Source: Methanobacterium sp. PtaB.Bin024 (GTDB taxonomy: Archaea; Methanobacteriota; Methanobacteria; Methanobacteriales; Methanobacteriaceae). From it: a stretch of 64,000 bases of DNA. The notes beneath the pieces were generated by a model. It made no database searches. It was not told the DNA's origin and was given only the letters and a program-made list of their open reading frames with translations. Numbering within the stretch: position 1 is the first letter of the stretch; each line of letters begins with the position of its first letter. Shown here one piece after another: positions 14,341 through 23,367 of this stretch. The translations under genes and the position numbers were made by a program. The DNA lies in contig MVPY01000099.1 in the NCBI GenBank assembly GCA_002067065.1, positions 94,765 through 158,764 of the forward strand, written 5' to 3'.

Positions 14341-14646
14341 TTATGCTTTCATTATATTAGTAGAGGGTTGACTTGAACTGGAGTCATCAATGGTGCTACT
14401 TGAAGAACCATCATTGGCGCTACTTGAAGAACCATCATTGGTGCTACTTGAAGAAGCTGTGTTATCGGGAGCAACATTACTGGAAGTTGAATATTGGTCA
14501 CCGGTAGATTGTTGGTTTTGTTCGTTAATTTGTGTATTTTCTCCATCTTGTGAACTATTAGTATTAGAGTCCTGTATTATTTTGTTGATACCTATTCCTC
14601 CAAGAATAAACAAAACAATAAACATCAACAACATAATTTTGCTCAT
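14341..14646 (-). CDS. Small membrane-anchored Ser/Asn-rich protein
   Basis: A 101-aa protein with one N-terminal membrane segment (about residues 4-24, MLLMFIVLFILGGIGI) and a low-complexity outer part rich in Ser, Asn, Thr and Gln. An eight-residue unit of the type NDGSSSSx occurs about three times, encoded by near-identical 24-bp DNA repeats (about 14388-14456). No fold or function is recognised; it looks like a surface stalk or spacer. The ATG follows AAAGGACACCG. It is convergent with the KaiC-like gene. The short length and simple composition make the coding call less certain, but the start site and membrane segment support it. Confidence 0.6.
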   Translation of the reverse strand: MSKIMLLMFIVLFILGGIGINKIIQDSNTNSSQDGENTQINEQNQQSTGDQYSTSSNVAPDNTASSSSTNDGSSSSANDGSSSSTIDDSSSSQPSTNIMKA

Positions 14647-14701
14647 ATAAATCGGTGTCCTTTTAACTCATTTTTTCATCTAAAATTAAAGAGAAGAGTG
14701 C

Positions 14702-15730
14702 TTAAAGAGTGTTAAGCACAGCTAAAATTAGTTTTACCGCATTTTCAACATCTTTTATATTAACCACGCTCACTGGGGTGTGTATGTATCGGGATGGTGG
14801 TGAAATAACTCCTGTAGGGATGCCTTCTCTAGTAAGATGGATGGCAGTGGCATCTGTGGTGCCTCCTTCGCTGACTTCCAATTGGTATGGTATTTCTTTT
14901 TCATTGGCTACTTGTATCAGAAGTTCTTTTACTTGAGGGTGGGTGATGATTCCCCGTCCACTAGCATCGGTGAGTATTATGCAGGGGCCGTCACCGGCTT
15001 TGGCGGGTGCATCTTCCTCCTTCATACCAGGGTGATCTCCTGATATGGTGACATCAAGGGCAAGGGCCATGTCTGGATTAATTCTATATGCAGCTGTTCT
15101 AGCTCCCTTGAGACCCACTTCTTCCTGCACTGTGCCCACTCCATAGATGGTAGCATCGCTACGGGCTCTTTTCAGCACTTCCAGGAGGATGGCACAGCCA
15201 ACTCTGTTGTCCATGGCGTTTCCCATCACCAGGTCATTTTTAAGTTCAGCGAATTTCTGTTTGATGGTTATGGGATCCCCTATATTTACAATTTCCTCGG
15301 CATCTTCCTTACTGTTGGCGCCGATGTCAATGAACATGTTTTCATATTCTACTGGTTTCTTTTTTTCGGCAGCTTTCATTCTGTGGGGTGGTTTACTACC
15401 TATAACACCTAGTATCTTCTCATCATTACTGTGGATGTAAACTTCCTGATTAAGGAGCATCTGATCGTTAATTCCACCCAATTTAGAGAACTTAATGAAA
15501 CCATTTTTATCAATGTATCTGACCATAAGGCCGATTTCATCCATATGGGCAGCTAACATCACTGTTTTTCCGTCAGGTTTCCCTTTCTTGGTGGCGATGA
15601 GGTTACCCATTTTATCAACATCTAAATCGTCCACATGTCCTTTTAACTCTTCTATCATTAAGTTTCGAACTTCATCTTCGAATCCAGACACACCTGAAGC
15701 ATTGGATAGTTTTTCTAGTAACTGTTTCAT
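14702..15730 (-). CDS. M42 family metallo-aminopeptidase
   Basis: A 342-aa cytosolic peptidase of the M42 family (tetrahedral aminopeptidases, also annotated glutamyl aminopeptidase or endoglucanase-like). The co-catalytic metal residues are visible: AAHMDEIG (His, Asp), GNAMDNRVG (bridging Asp), [10 protein letters not shown] (catalytic and metal Glu), [10 protein letters not shown] (Asp) and YIHTPVSV (His). It probably degrades peptides released by the proteasome. GAGGTTTAAAT precedes the ATG. No clear operon partner: the small Ser-rich gene follows after 55 bp. Confidence 0.93.
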   Translation of the reverse strand: MKQLLEKLSNASGVSGFEDEVRNLMIEELKGHVDDLDVDKMGNLIATKKGKPDGKTVMLAAHMDEIGLMVRYIDKNGFIKFSKLGGINDQMLLNQEVYIHSNDEKILGVIGSKPPHRMKAAEKKKPVEYENMFIDIGANSKEDAEEIVNIGDPITIKQKFAELKNDLVMGNAMDNRVGCAILLEVLKRARSDATIYGVGTVQEEVGLKGARTAAYRINPDMALALDVTISGDHPGMKEEDAPAKAGDGPCIILTDASGRGIITHPQVKELLIQVANEKEIPYQLEVSEGGTTDATAIHLTREGIPTGVISPPSRYIHTPVSVVNIKDVENAVKLILAVLNTL

Positions 15731-15866
15731 ATTTAAACCTCTTAAATTACGTAAAATAAAAATTAATAGGATATAAAGGATTCAATTTCCTTTTTTGTCT
15801 TGTTTCAGGATATTATGATTGAACAAGGTTCTTATTTTATCATCTATCCTTTTTTTGATTATATGG

Positions 15867-16088
15867 TTAAAACGATTTAATGAGAATTAAAATCCCTATT
15901 ATTACCAATACAATGGGACCAGCCTGTTCCTGGAGAAAGCTAATGGGTATGATCCCCATGTTAACTCCGTACCACACCAGACCTATTATAATAAATAAAA
16001 AGCTGATGTAAATGCCCCATTTATTAATATTTCTCTTTTTTTCAGCTTTGGAACTTATTGGTTTATTTGTTGTAGCATTTTCATCCAT
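15867..16088 (-). CDS. Small membrane protein with two transmembrane segments
   Basis: A 73-aa protein with a charged N-terminus (about 1-23, several Lys) and two membrane helices (about 27-45 and 55-72) joined by a short loop. The pattern resembles the LiaI/LiaF-type transmembrane pair (DUF5668-like), but the match is weak. TTAGGGGATATCA precedes the ATG. It lies between the aminopeptidase and a pilin gene with gaps on both sides, so it is probably its own unit. Confidence 0.65.
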   Translation of the reverse strand: MDENATTNKPISSKAEKKRNINKWGIYISFLFIIIGLVWYGVNMGIIPISFLQEQAGPIVLVIIGILILIKSF

Positions 16089-16198
16089 TGATATCCCCTA
16101 ATCTTTATTGGTTGTTGTTTTAAGATAATTATCATAACTTGAAATATTTAAAATATTTTTCTAATTGATAATTCTATAATTAATAAATAATAAATTAA

Positions 16199-16597
16199 TT
16201 AAGATAATTTTATTAAATAATCATGCTTGAGAGTGTCAATAGTTAAGCTATTTCCTGCATTGTTTTGAACTGTGAAACCTTCATTCTCAATAGCCTGCTG
16301 AACACCAGTAAGAATAGTCTGTTTTTGCTCAGAAGAGAGATCAGTATTGGAAAGGAATATAGTAATGGTAATATTTGTTCCGCCAGTCATGTCTACCTTG
16401 GTCACACGTATTGGTCTGGTGGTGGTGTTCAAAATCCCGATCTCAGCAGAGGTGTTAGCAGCTCCTATTCTTGCTGCTGTTGCTATACTATTCTGTTCTG
16501 TTTGGTCAGTAGCGAGAAACGCAATAAGAAGTATAACAAGCAGTACAATACCTACAATGAGGATATACTCTGCTGAAAGTTGACCTCTACTATCCAT
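16199..16597 (-). CDS. Class III signal peptide pilin-like protein
   Basis: A 132-aa pilin-like protein. Its N-terminus reads MDSRG followed by QLSAEY and a hydrophobic helix (ILIVGIVLLVILLIAFLA), the canonical class III (QxSxEY) signal that archaeal prepilin peptidases of the EppA type cut after the Gly. The mature protein would be anchored or polymerised by this helix and exposes a domain of about 95 residues. An EppA-type peptidase is encoded at 27516-28673. The start is placed at ATG 16597; an in-frame ATG at 16606 would add three residues. The initiation region is tandemly duplicated (16594-16633). Confidence 0.85.
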   Translation of the reverse strand: MDSRGQLSAEYILIVGIVLLVILLIAFLATDQTEQNSIATAARIGAANTSAEIGILNTTTRPIRVTKVDMTGGTNITITIFLSNTDLSSEQKQTILTGVQQAIENEGFTVQNNAGNSLTIDTLKHDYLIKLS

Positions 16598-16633
16598 ATT
16601 GATCATTTTCCTTCCATATTGATCATTTTCCTA
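16594..16633 (-). repeat. 20-bp tandem duplication of a pilin initiation region
   Basis: On the minus strand AAGGAAAATGATCAATATGG and a copy differing only at its first base lie head to tail. The downstream copy holds the start codons of the pilin gene. The upstream copy creates a seven-codon reading frame (ATG at 16626, product MINMEGK) whose TGA overlaps the ATG at 16606 as ATGA. Confidence 0.9.
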
Positions 16634-17001
16634 ACAAATCCTTTTCCTATTTAATCTTATGTATTCCTTATCAATCACATTATTATTATAGGTTGTGATT
16701 AGAAAGGGAATAGACTGATAATTAAACAATATGATTGATGGTTTTTTATAAAGTTATTTCAGATTGTGAATGTTGATTGCAGCCTTATCAATTGGCTATA
16801 ACCTTATAACATAATATTGATAAAAATCATATAAAAGATAAAGATATAAAGTAATACTATACATACTATATATAATCTTATAATGTGATAAAGAATAACA
16901 AATTTATCAAAAATAACATAATTTATCAAAATAAATTATATGGAATATGGAAAAAGAAATTCATATAATAATAATTTATCGAGTTGAAGGAGTATAAAAA
17001 A
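16634..17001. promoter_or_regulatory. Divergent promoter region between pilin gene sets
   Basis: About 370 bp separate the minus-strand pilin from the plus-strand pilin-like cluster. It is strongly AT-rich. A TATA-like ACTATATATAATC lies at about 16865-16877 and ATAAAAGATAAAGATATAAAG at 16830-16851. TTATCAAAA/TTATCAAAT occurs several times (about 16904-16931). AAGGAG at 16987-16992 is the ribosome site of the next gene. No gene was found. Confidence 0.45.
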
Positions 17002-17937
17002 GTGGGCTTAATGGATCGTGATTCAAGGGGTTATGCAATATCACTTGATCTTTTACTTGCGTTAATTCCCCTCACTCTTGTTTTAGGATTAGTAGCTGCA
17101 GATATGGATAACTTCATGTACGAAATGCAGGATGTAATATATCGTGGATCCACAGAACGAGTGGCCGCCGACACCATGAACACACTTTTAACAACCTCTG
17201 GAGACCCTTATGATTGGGAAAATGATGTTAGCAATACCAAAGTACCTGGACTGGCCAGATATGATCTTACAAAGAATGAACCCATTAGATATTACCTTTT
17301 ACCGCGGAAGATGGTTAGCATTACTTCTTTGCAAATTCAGGATATGTTAGGCGATCAATACGGGTTTGCGTTTAATATTACTCGTAATGTTAATAATAAT
17401 AAAATCAATGTTTTAAAGAGAGGTAGTTATAATAATGGTTTAATAGATCCTGCTGCTAAAGATGTTGTTAGCGTACAGAGAATTGTACTATACGCACAAT
17501 GGGAAATCGTTTCTTCCGCCGTTAACATCAGAGGTACTGGTAAACCACTTACAATAACAGGAAATACCTTCCCTACAAATATACAATATAATGAACTGTA
17601 TGACTACTATGTGTATGTTAACAGTACGGGGCCTACTTCAGTTACTTCTGCAAAGGTGGATATCAACACAGCAACTGTTGTGAGTCCTGATGATTTCCGT
17701 CACGGGACAAATCCTGTGGTTAAATTGATAGATCCTGCAGAATACGGGGCTGATGTTTTAATGAATCAAACAGATCTAATGGACAATGCTGTAACCATAA
17801 CATTGGCAGGTAGTCCCACTGATAAGATGAACGTTTATATTCTACAAGTGCCTAAAGGTACACCAGCCAGTGATATTAGCTTGACTGGTGGAGATACAGC
17901 AAAATATAATGCAACGCTATATGTGTGGGTTAGGTGA
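17002..17937 (+). CDS. Pilin-like surface protein with unconventional signal, 311 aa
   Basis: A surface protein with a short basic/acidic leader (MDRDSRG) followed by YAISLDLLLALIPLTLVLGLVA, one membrane helix that fits a prepilin-like cut after Gly but lacks the QxSxEY motif and has Asp where pilins have Glu nearby. The rest (about 280 residues) is polar and beta-rich by appearance, without a recognised domain. The GTG start at 17002 is chosen because AAGGAG lies nine bases upstream; TTG 16984 precedes the ribosome site, and ATG 17011 is also possible. It is the first of five co-directional genes; the next starts 6 bp after its stop. Function is not known; a minor pilin or anchored adhesin is likely. 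Confidence 0.75.
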   Translation: MGLMDRDSRGYAISLDLLLALIPLTLVLGLVAADMDNFMYEMQDVIYRGSTERVAADTMNTLLTTSGDPYDWENDVSNTKVPGLARYDLTKNEPIRYYLLPRKMVSITSLQIQDMLGDQYGFAFNITRNVNNNKINVLKRGSYNNGLIDPAAKDVVSVQRIVLYAQWEIVSSAVNIRGTGKPLTITGNTFPTNIQYNELYDYYVYVNSTGPTSVTSAKVDINTATVVSPDDFRHGTNPVVKLIDPAEYGADVLMNQTDLMDNAVTITLAGSPTDKMNVYILQVPKGTPASDISLTGGDTAKYNATLYVWVR

Positions 17938-17943
17938 TCTATA

Positions 17944-20064
17944 ATGGATGATAAAGGTTTTGTATTTACTGCTGATGCAACACTTGCTCTAGTGGTAGTT
18001 ATAGTGTTCACAGCATCAGTTGTGGTTTATGCAATGCTTCCTGTTTACCAGGGACAGGATCACCAGCACCTGCAGGCCCTAGCGGACAGTGCACTGGCAA
18101 CTATGGAGCAGGATGGAACACTTAGGGATGCGGCAGTTTATTATGCTAATAATAATTCCACTGAAGCTCAGTCTATTCTAACAAATTCACTAAATTCCAT
18201 TTTACCCAGTGATGTCAGTTATAAAATGACTGTTAATGGTTATTCTGATCCTGCAATGAACGACCGGGGGCGTTCTTATGGGATGGCTAATGATGTTGCA
18301 ACTGGTGTTAGAGTAATTTCAGGACCGAGAGAGGGATGGTTAGGTCGTTCGTTTTATAACATTAAAGAAGTGGGACTAAAAGAACAGGACACCACTGTTA
18401 CCACTACTTTATGGAACTTCCATAACTGGCTTACAAATTTCTCTCCATGGAGTAGTTATGGATTAAATGGTAGACCCTATTGGGGTTCTAATGGTGCCAG
18501 TTCGTATCAAACAGTCGATTTTTCAGTCCCTAACTCAACATCTCTAAATTGGGCTAAATTCATCATAAATTCAGTAAATACACAAAATGGAAATTCTTAT
18601 AGTGCAACTGTAAATATCAATGGTCATAACTATGCTGTAAACCGAAATCAGTTCCAGTATCTCTATACTAGTAGTGGTTCTGGTGTAAACTACAGATTCT
18701 ATAACAATATGACTCAGATAAATACTGCTTTTTTAAATCCGGGTTCCATAAATAACCTTTATGTTAGATATACAGATGTAAATTCTGCTAATGACATGTC
18801 ATGGTTTTCGCTAATTGCCAACTACACAACTAGTATGGTGGTACCCCAAGGAGTGGTTACTAAATCTTACTATTTCGATGATCTTTCAGGACTTGCCTAT
18901 AGTGCAACATCAAATCAAATTACGAGTACGATCTATAATCTGAACACTGGACAAACAACAACATATACCAATGGTAATAGGAATAGATACAGGTACACTT
19001 GGTATGATTATACTCATAACCATCCATCGAATGTAGAAACCTATGTTGTTAACCAACGGCCATTTGTACTAACAGGCACTCCCGGAAATTACGCAGCTAG
19101 TGCTATTGCCATAGAAAAAGATATTGACAATACAGATGCAGGTGACATTAAAGACGCTTATGTGGTACTAAACCCCTATGGTGGTGTGGATGGTGCTATG
19201 GTTGAAGTTTACCATCCAGCAACTAATACGTGGGACACAGCGTTTAGATCGGATCTCAACACAGGTTCTGGTACTAATAATGGTTATGGTAATTTACCAG
19301 GAATCATTAACTTAAAAGGTTACATGGATAAAGGATATGTTAACAAAGTCCGAATCACAGTATGGGACAATGTACCACAGTCAGGGTCTATTGATTATGA
19401 TTTAGTAGGACTCACCAACTGTTATGTCACGGTTAGTTCCACCAAGTTACCCATTTGGTGGGATGAGTTTGCTGTTGATAGTGACCAATCTAGTAGTGGG
19501 ATCATCGACAAGGATATAACCTATGAAATTCGTTCTAATAAAACCAAAGAGGCTTATTTGTTCTTCTCAGGTGGACTGGATACTGAAAATGTTAAAGTCG
19601 AGTATACATCTGGAAATACCGGTACACTTTACGATGGCGCAGCGCCTTACATGCTGAACTTAGGAGAGTTGGATGCTTCAAGTGGGCTCCATGTGATGAC
19701 CAATGGAACTGCTGCCAACCACACTTACATCCCTAATAATTATACGATTAAAGTAACCGTCACTGCTAATCAAGCTTGGACATCTGGTGATAGCAATTAT
19801 CGAACTGGTGACCTTGCTTTTGCCGAAATATTTTCAGGAACAAGAGTTGCAGTGATATATCCTGCGATGGATCAGACTGTGTGGACTACTTCCTATGCAC
19901 CTACTGCCCAACAGGCCATTGATGATGCGTATCAACTGCTCCTAGAAAGACTGGCAGAACAGGGATTTTATAATATTGACGAAAGTTTGGTCTATAATGA
20001 ATCTATGTATACCGGTGATTTACCCAACTCTATCCCTGTGAGGTTGGATTTATGGACTTATTAA
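17944..20064 (+). CDS. Large pilin-like surface protein / adhesin, 706 aa
   Basis: The N-terminus MDDKG followed by FVFTADATLALVVVIVFTAS has the layout of a prepilin leader and helix but not the canonical class III motif. After a helical stretch (about 40-65) come about 640 residues rich in Asn, Ser, Thr and Tyr, with many NxS/T sites, resembling beta-sandwich surface domains. The last 45 residues are again helical and charged. The ribosome site GGTGATC lies four bases before ATG 17944, inside the end of the upstream gene, so the two are coupled. It is probably the main exposed component of the cluster (adhesin or tip protein). No catalytic motif was seen. Confidence 0.75.
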   Translation: MDDKGFVFTADATLALVVVIVFTASVVVYAMLPVYQGQDHQHLQALADSALATMEQDGTLRDAAVYYANNNSTEAQSILTNSLNSILPSDVSYKMTVNGYSDPAMNDRGRSYGMANDVATGVRVISGPREGWLGRSFYNIKEVGLKEQDTTVTTTLWNFHNWLTNFSPWSSYGLNGRPYWGSNGASSYQTVDFSVPNSTSLNWAKFIINSVNTQNGNSYSATVNINGHNYAVNRNQFQYLYTSSGSGVNYRFYNNMTQINTAFLNPGSINNLYVRYTDVNSANDMSWFSLIANYTTSMVVPQGVVTKSYYFDDLSGLAYSATSNQITSTIYNLNTGQTTTYTNGNRNRYRYTWYDYTHNHPSNVETYVVNQRPFVLTGTPGNYAASAIAIEKDIDNTDAGDIKDAYVVLNPYGGVDGAMVEVYHPATNTWDTAFRSDLNTGSGTNNGYGNLPGIINLKGYMDKGYVNKVRITVWDNVPQSGSIDYDLVGLTNCYVTVSSTKLPIWWDEFAVDSDQSSSGIIDKDITYEIRSNKTKEAYLFFSGGLDTENVKVEYTSGNTGTLYDGAAPYMLNLGELDASSGLHVMTNGTAANHTYIPNNYTIKVTVTANQAWTSGDSNYRTGDLAFAEIFSGTRVAVIYPAMDQTVWTTSYAPTAQQAIDDAYQLLLERLAEQGFYNIDESLVYNESMYTGDLPNSIPVRLDLWTY

Positions 20065-20081
20065 AGATTTAGGTGAGCAAA

Positions 20082-21161
20082 ATGGATGAAAAGGGTTATG
20101 TATTCACACCAACAACATTACTACTGATTATCCCTATTGTTATAGTTGCCATGGCCTATTCTGGTATTGTAAATGACTTAAACATGGTTTCCACCATGGC
20201 TGTAGGGGGAGATGTTACTTCAACAACTGCTTTGAATGTATTCAATGCAATGGAAAAAGGAACTTCTGATGCTGGAAGAAGCGCAGCTTTCAGTGCAACC
20301 CGGAAAGTCATTGATGAAAGGAAGTTTTTCAGTAATACAGACTTTGATATTACCCACAATGAATCAGCGAGTAAGAGGTATATACATAATCGGACATTAA
20401 TCGTCATGAATGATTATATTATACAGTCTTGTAAGGACCTTGAAACACAGACTGGCCGACAAATATATCTGAACAATGAATCTGTGACTAATTACACTAC
20501 ACAACTGATCTATTATGATGATATAACAATAACCCAAGAAAACCCCTATGGTTTTTATATCAACATCAAGGGAGGCATACCCATCAGGGTAACCCAGAAA
20601 GATCAAACTTATGAGGGTGTAACACCCCCTGTCAAAGTATTTGTAAGTATCCAGGGACTGGAGGATCCGTACATATGGATAAACACGGACTTCATAAACA
20701 GTAATCTCTTCTTTAGTTACCCTGAATATGACGAAGGGACTTCTGAACCATACAACTTTGATCGTACTGTAATAAAGAATGAAAATCCTAAGAGAATTGA
20801 ATTCCTATGGTATTGTTTAAACGGAACAAATAACCCTTCTGATATAGGTTTGCGGCCATATTATTTCCCTGATCCACATGGTCTCAGTTATTTCGACAGA
20901 CTTGAAAACAGGACAAATGATACCTCAACTGCCACTAATGATGCTAAATTAAGCTCTTTTATTCTTGGTGACCCATTGTTTAATTATCACGGTAGCAGTT
21001 ATGTTTCGCACTTGGATCATGAATATTTTGCCTACCCTACAAAAGCCCCCAATGTTAACGCTATCCAAATCGGAGGAGATAACATGGTAGATCCTTCAGG
21101 ATATACTTTTTACCTTTCCGATTATTACATGAATTTTTTCCAATTACAAACCAGTTATTAG
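20082..21161 (+). CDS. Pilin-like surface protein, 359 aa
   Basis: MDEKG followed by YVFTPTTLLLIIPIVIVAMAYS parallels the N-terminus of the preceding gene (MDDKG, FVFT), so the two are probably related in their anchor. About 330 polar residues follow, with several NxS/T sites and no recognised domain. The start is ATG 20082, with GGTGA five bases upstream; GTG 20073 is in frame but would overlap its own ribosome site. It is 17 bp from the preceding gene. A minor pilin or assembly component is a reasonable guess. Confidence 0.72.
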   Translation: MDEKGYVFTPTTLLLIIPIVIVAMAYSGIVNDLNMVSTMAVGGDVTSTTALNVFNAMEKGTSDAGRSAAFSATRKVIDERKFFSNTDFDITHNESASKRYIHNRTLIVMNDYIIQSCKDLETQTGRQIYLNNESVTNYTTQLIYYDDITITQENPYGFYINIKGGIPIRVTQKDQTYEGVTPPVKVFVSIQGLEDPYIWINTDFINSNLFFSYPEYDEGTSEPYNFDRTVIKNENPKRIEFLWYCLNGTNNPSDIGLRPYYFPDPHGLSYFDRLENRTNDTSTATNDAKLSSFILGDPLFNYHGSSYVSHLDHEYFAYPTKAPNVNAIQIGGDNMVDPSGYTFYLSDYYMNFFQLQTSY

Positions 21162-21208
21162 CAGAGCAAATTCTATTAAATTAGAGTATCAAATAGTAAA
21201 TGATTAAC

Positions 21209-21625
21209 ATGAGATCTGATGATAGAGGAATGGCCACAGCTGAGTTAATCTTCGCAACATTCATTGCTTTAGTTGTTATTGGGGCAATGTTAAGTATGAT
21301 AAGTGATGAGGTTAATCAGAGTCAGGTGGGAAACCTTGGAGAAGCGAGAATTTCTGGAGAAAACATAGCTGAGGCATTAAACACAGTTTATATAAATGGT
21401 AATGGATATTCTGCCATTATTCGTTTGGATCCAGATCCTCCTTTCAATGCGATTATTGCGAGTGATGGAAACTCTAGCAATCTCACGATATTTAATAGTG
21501 GACAGAATGTAACCATACCCATAATACCCAAACGATTTAATAGCAGTTACAATTTAACTAGTGGTACTAATTACATAATTAATAACGATAATGGCACTAT
21601 TGGCATCATAAAATACGTAGGGTAG
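21209..21625 (+). CDS. Pilin-like protein with class III-related signal, 138 aa
   Basis: A small pilin-like protein: MRSDDRG followed by MATAELIFATFIALVVIGAML. Cleavage after Gly would give a mature Met-1 with Glu at position 5, as in type IV and class III pilins, although the usual QxSxEY is replaced by MATAEL. About 100 mature residues with NxS/T sites follow. The start is ATG 21209 (preceded by TGATTAAC); ATG 21200 would add three residues. It is probably the closest to a structural pilin in this plus-strand set. Confidence 0.75.
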   Translation: MRSDDRGMATAELIFATFIALVVIGAMLSMISDEVNQSQVGNLGEARISGENIAEALNTVYINGNGYSAIIRLDPDPPFNAIIASDGNSSNLTIFNSGQNVTIPIIPKRFNSSYNLTSGTNYIINNDNGTIGIIKYVG

Positions 21626-21633
21626 GCATATAA

Positions 21634-22095
21634 ATGGATTTAAGGGATTTAATCGATAATTTATCAGCTGGTTTAATAAATTTCTGGAATGCAAGGTGGG
21701 AAAACAAAGCCCTCATTGTATTAGGAGTTGTAGTTTTGATTATTCTGCTCTATGCCTTTAATCCATTCCAGGCCAAAACTAATCTAACAGGAGAAAACGA
21801 TTCTCAAGTCACTCAAACCACAACTGTCCCCACTACTGTCCCCACTACTGATTCAGTTAATTCTTCTAATTCAACCAATGACACAGAAAACAATACATAC
21901 CTTATTAGTGCAGAACAGGCAAAACAGATAGCTTTGAGGGACAATGTTGGATATACTGCTGGAGATCCATTGCAAGGAACTGTTGTAGTTAATCAGACTA
22001 CTGCAGTGGTCTGGATTGTACCCCTTTCCAAATACTCTCAATTTGTCAAAAATGTATACGTGGATGTGAATACAGGAAATGTAATTGAGGCTTAA
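21634..22095 (+). CDS. Membrane-anchored PepSY-like protein
   Basis: A 153-aa protein. An amphipathic start is followed by one membrane segment (about 27-46, ALIVLGVVVLIILLYAF), a Thr/Ser/Asn-rich linker (about 50-88, with a TTVPTTVPTT repeat) and a C-terminal domain of about 65 residues (LISAEQAKQIALRD to YVDVNTGNVIEA) that resembles PepSY folds, which often act as inhibitors or chaperones outside the membrane. It starts 8 bp after the small pilin-like gene and closes the cluster. A role in controlling processing of the neighbours is inference. Confidence 0.7.
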   Translation: MDLRDLIDNLSAGLINFWNARWENKALIVLGVVVLIILLYAFNPFQAKTNLTGENDSQVTQTTTVPTTVPTTDSVNSSNSTNDTENNTYLISAEQAKQIALRDNVGYTAGDPLQGTVVVNQTTAVVWIVPLSKYSQFVKNVYVDVNTGNVIEA

Positions 22096-22418
22096 ACAAC
22101 AAAAAGGATTCCTAATAATAAAAATAAATTCCTAATAATAAAAATAAATTCCTAATAATAAAAATAAATTCCTAATAATAAAAATAAATTCCTAATAGTA
22201 AATATACTATTTTTTTATATAATCCACATATTTCTATAAATAATATCGAAACGAAATACTTATTTGGTATATCTTCTCAATATGAACTGATTACCCAATA
22301 TATGAATTCGAACTTAGATATCCGAATATAAATAAACTTTTGGGACATAAAAAATTAATAAATCTACTGAAACTAAACAAAATTAAACTTAATAACTTGG
22401 CCAACCAGAGATGAAACC
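22096..22418. other. Intergenic region with tandem repeats
   Basis: A 323-bp AT-rich gap without a visible gene. The first third is a four-copy tandem repeat (22109-22188) right behind the pilin cluster, followed by a T-rich stretch near 22209-22218 that could end plus-strand transcription. The last third should hold the promoter for the membrane protein at 22419; GAGATGAAACC precedes its ATG. Confidence 0.5.
22109..22200. repeat. 20-bp tandem repeat, four copies plus a partial fifth
   Basis: The unit TTCCTAATAATAAAAATAAA is repeated four times perfectly, then a partial fifth copy with a change (TTCCTAATAGTA). It starts 14 bp after the stop of the PepSY-like gene. No spacers, so it is not CRISPR. 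The unit length equals that of the repeat at 13443, but the sequences differ. Confidence 0.95.
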
Positions 22419-23219
22419 ATGGAAACATTGTTTGTATTTATAATGATCATTTTATTCTTCGTTCTTATGGCCTTTATATTTTCCACAGCACTTTTAACAC
22501 CCTTGATTGGTAAAAAGAATTTCTTATTTGTTGTTGGTTTAGGTTTTATTGTGGGTTTGATTGGAGGCGCATTTTTTATTGCTCCTGTCTATGATGATCT
22601 CCCGGATATGGTCCGTGGAATTTATATGTCCACCAGTGATGAACAGGAAATCATAACCATAAACATTTCCACTGATAGTGATGTTAACAAGGCTATAGAG
22701 GAGGTTAAACAGATACCAGGGGTTTTGAGTGTTAAAAGTGGGGAAATAACCGTCAAAACAACAACCATAAGTGATGACTGGAAGAGCAGTTTGGAGTCGC
22801 GGATGACCACCGTCAACAGCAATATTACTTCTGCTAATATCATCTCCAATGACACCATAATGGTTCAGATAAAACCAGGTAGTGACCCCACCGACGTGAT
22901 CAAGAAACTCGATGACTGGATGGTCCTGGTAAGTGGTGTGGATATAAGATTCAGTATAGTGGAAGTCCAAGTAGTGGTAGATGCATCCCAAGTGGATTCA
23001 GTTGTTGAACAACTACCTCAAGGCGAAGTGGTGGTTACGGGTATCAGCGGTCCTGTGGAGAATGAAATCCAAACCCTTAAACAAAGTCTTCCCTCAAATA
23101 ATAATATAATCTTATTCTGCGGACTCCTTGGTGTGATAGTAGGCCTAGTGGGAATGTTCATTGATAGCATAATCCAGGGTTTGAAGGCTATTAAAGATAG
23201 ATTACGTAAAAAAGAATAG
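22419..23219 (+). CDS. Membrane protein of unknown function, 266 aa
   Basis: Two N-terminal membrane helices (about 4-27 and 34-56), a soluble region of about 175 residues (60-235) that contains two repeated alpha/beta units with the pattern of periplasmic or ACT-like folds (SDVNKAIEEVKQIPGVLSV; SDPTDVIKKLDDWMVLVSGV), and one C-terminal helix (about 238-257) with a basic tail. The two units look like an internal duplication. No family was identified with confidence. The gene stands alone between two gaps. Confidence 0.7.
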   Translation: METLFVFIMIILFFVLMAFIFSTALLTPLIGKKNFLFVVGLGFIVGLIGGAFFIAPVYDDLPDMVRGIYMSTSDEQEIITINISTDSDVNKAIEEVKQIPGVLSVKSGEITVKTTTISDDWKSSLESRMTTVNSNITSANIISNDTIMVQIKPGSDPTDVIKKLDDWMVLVSGVDIRFSIVEVQVVVDASQVDSVVEQLPQGEVVVTGISGPVENEIQTLKQSLPSNNNIILFCGLLGVIVGLVGMFIDSIIQGLKAIKDRLRKKE

Positions 23220-23367
23220 TTTAGCATGCTATCTTTTTTAACATTATCTCCAACTAAATCTCCAACTAATATTTCTTTGACTGAAAAATTTAATGGCATA
23301 ATCTTTAATGGTATAATTGCCAAATTTGATGATTTAAAATAGCGATGAGTAACAGAAGATGATAGAA

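Noticed and set aside
14390..14650. Plus-strand reading frame opposite the Ser-rich protein
   Set aside because: Its Leu-Glu repeats only mirror the low-complexity coding strand, and no ribosome site fits.
16984..17001. TTG 16984 as start of the first pilin-like gene
   Set aside because: The only good ribosome site (AAGGAG at 16987-16992) lies inside this extension, so GTG 17002 is preferred.
22109..22200. Possible CRISPR array
   Set aside because: Contiguous 20-bp units without spacers and very AT-rich; it is a simple tandem repeat.
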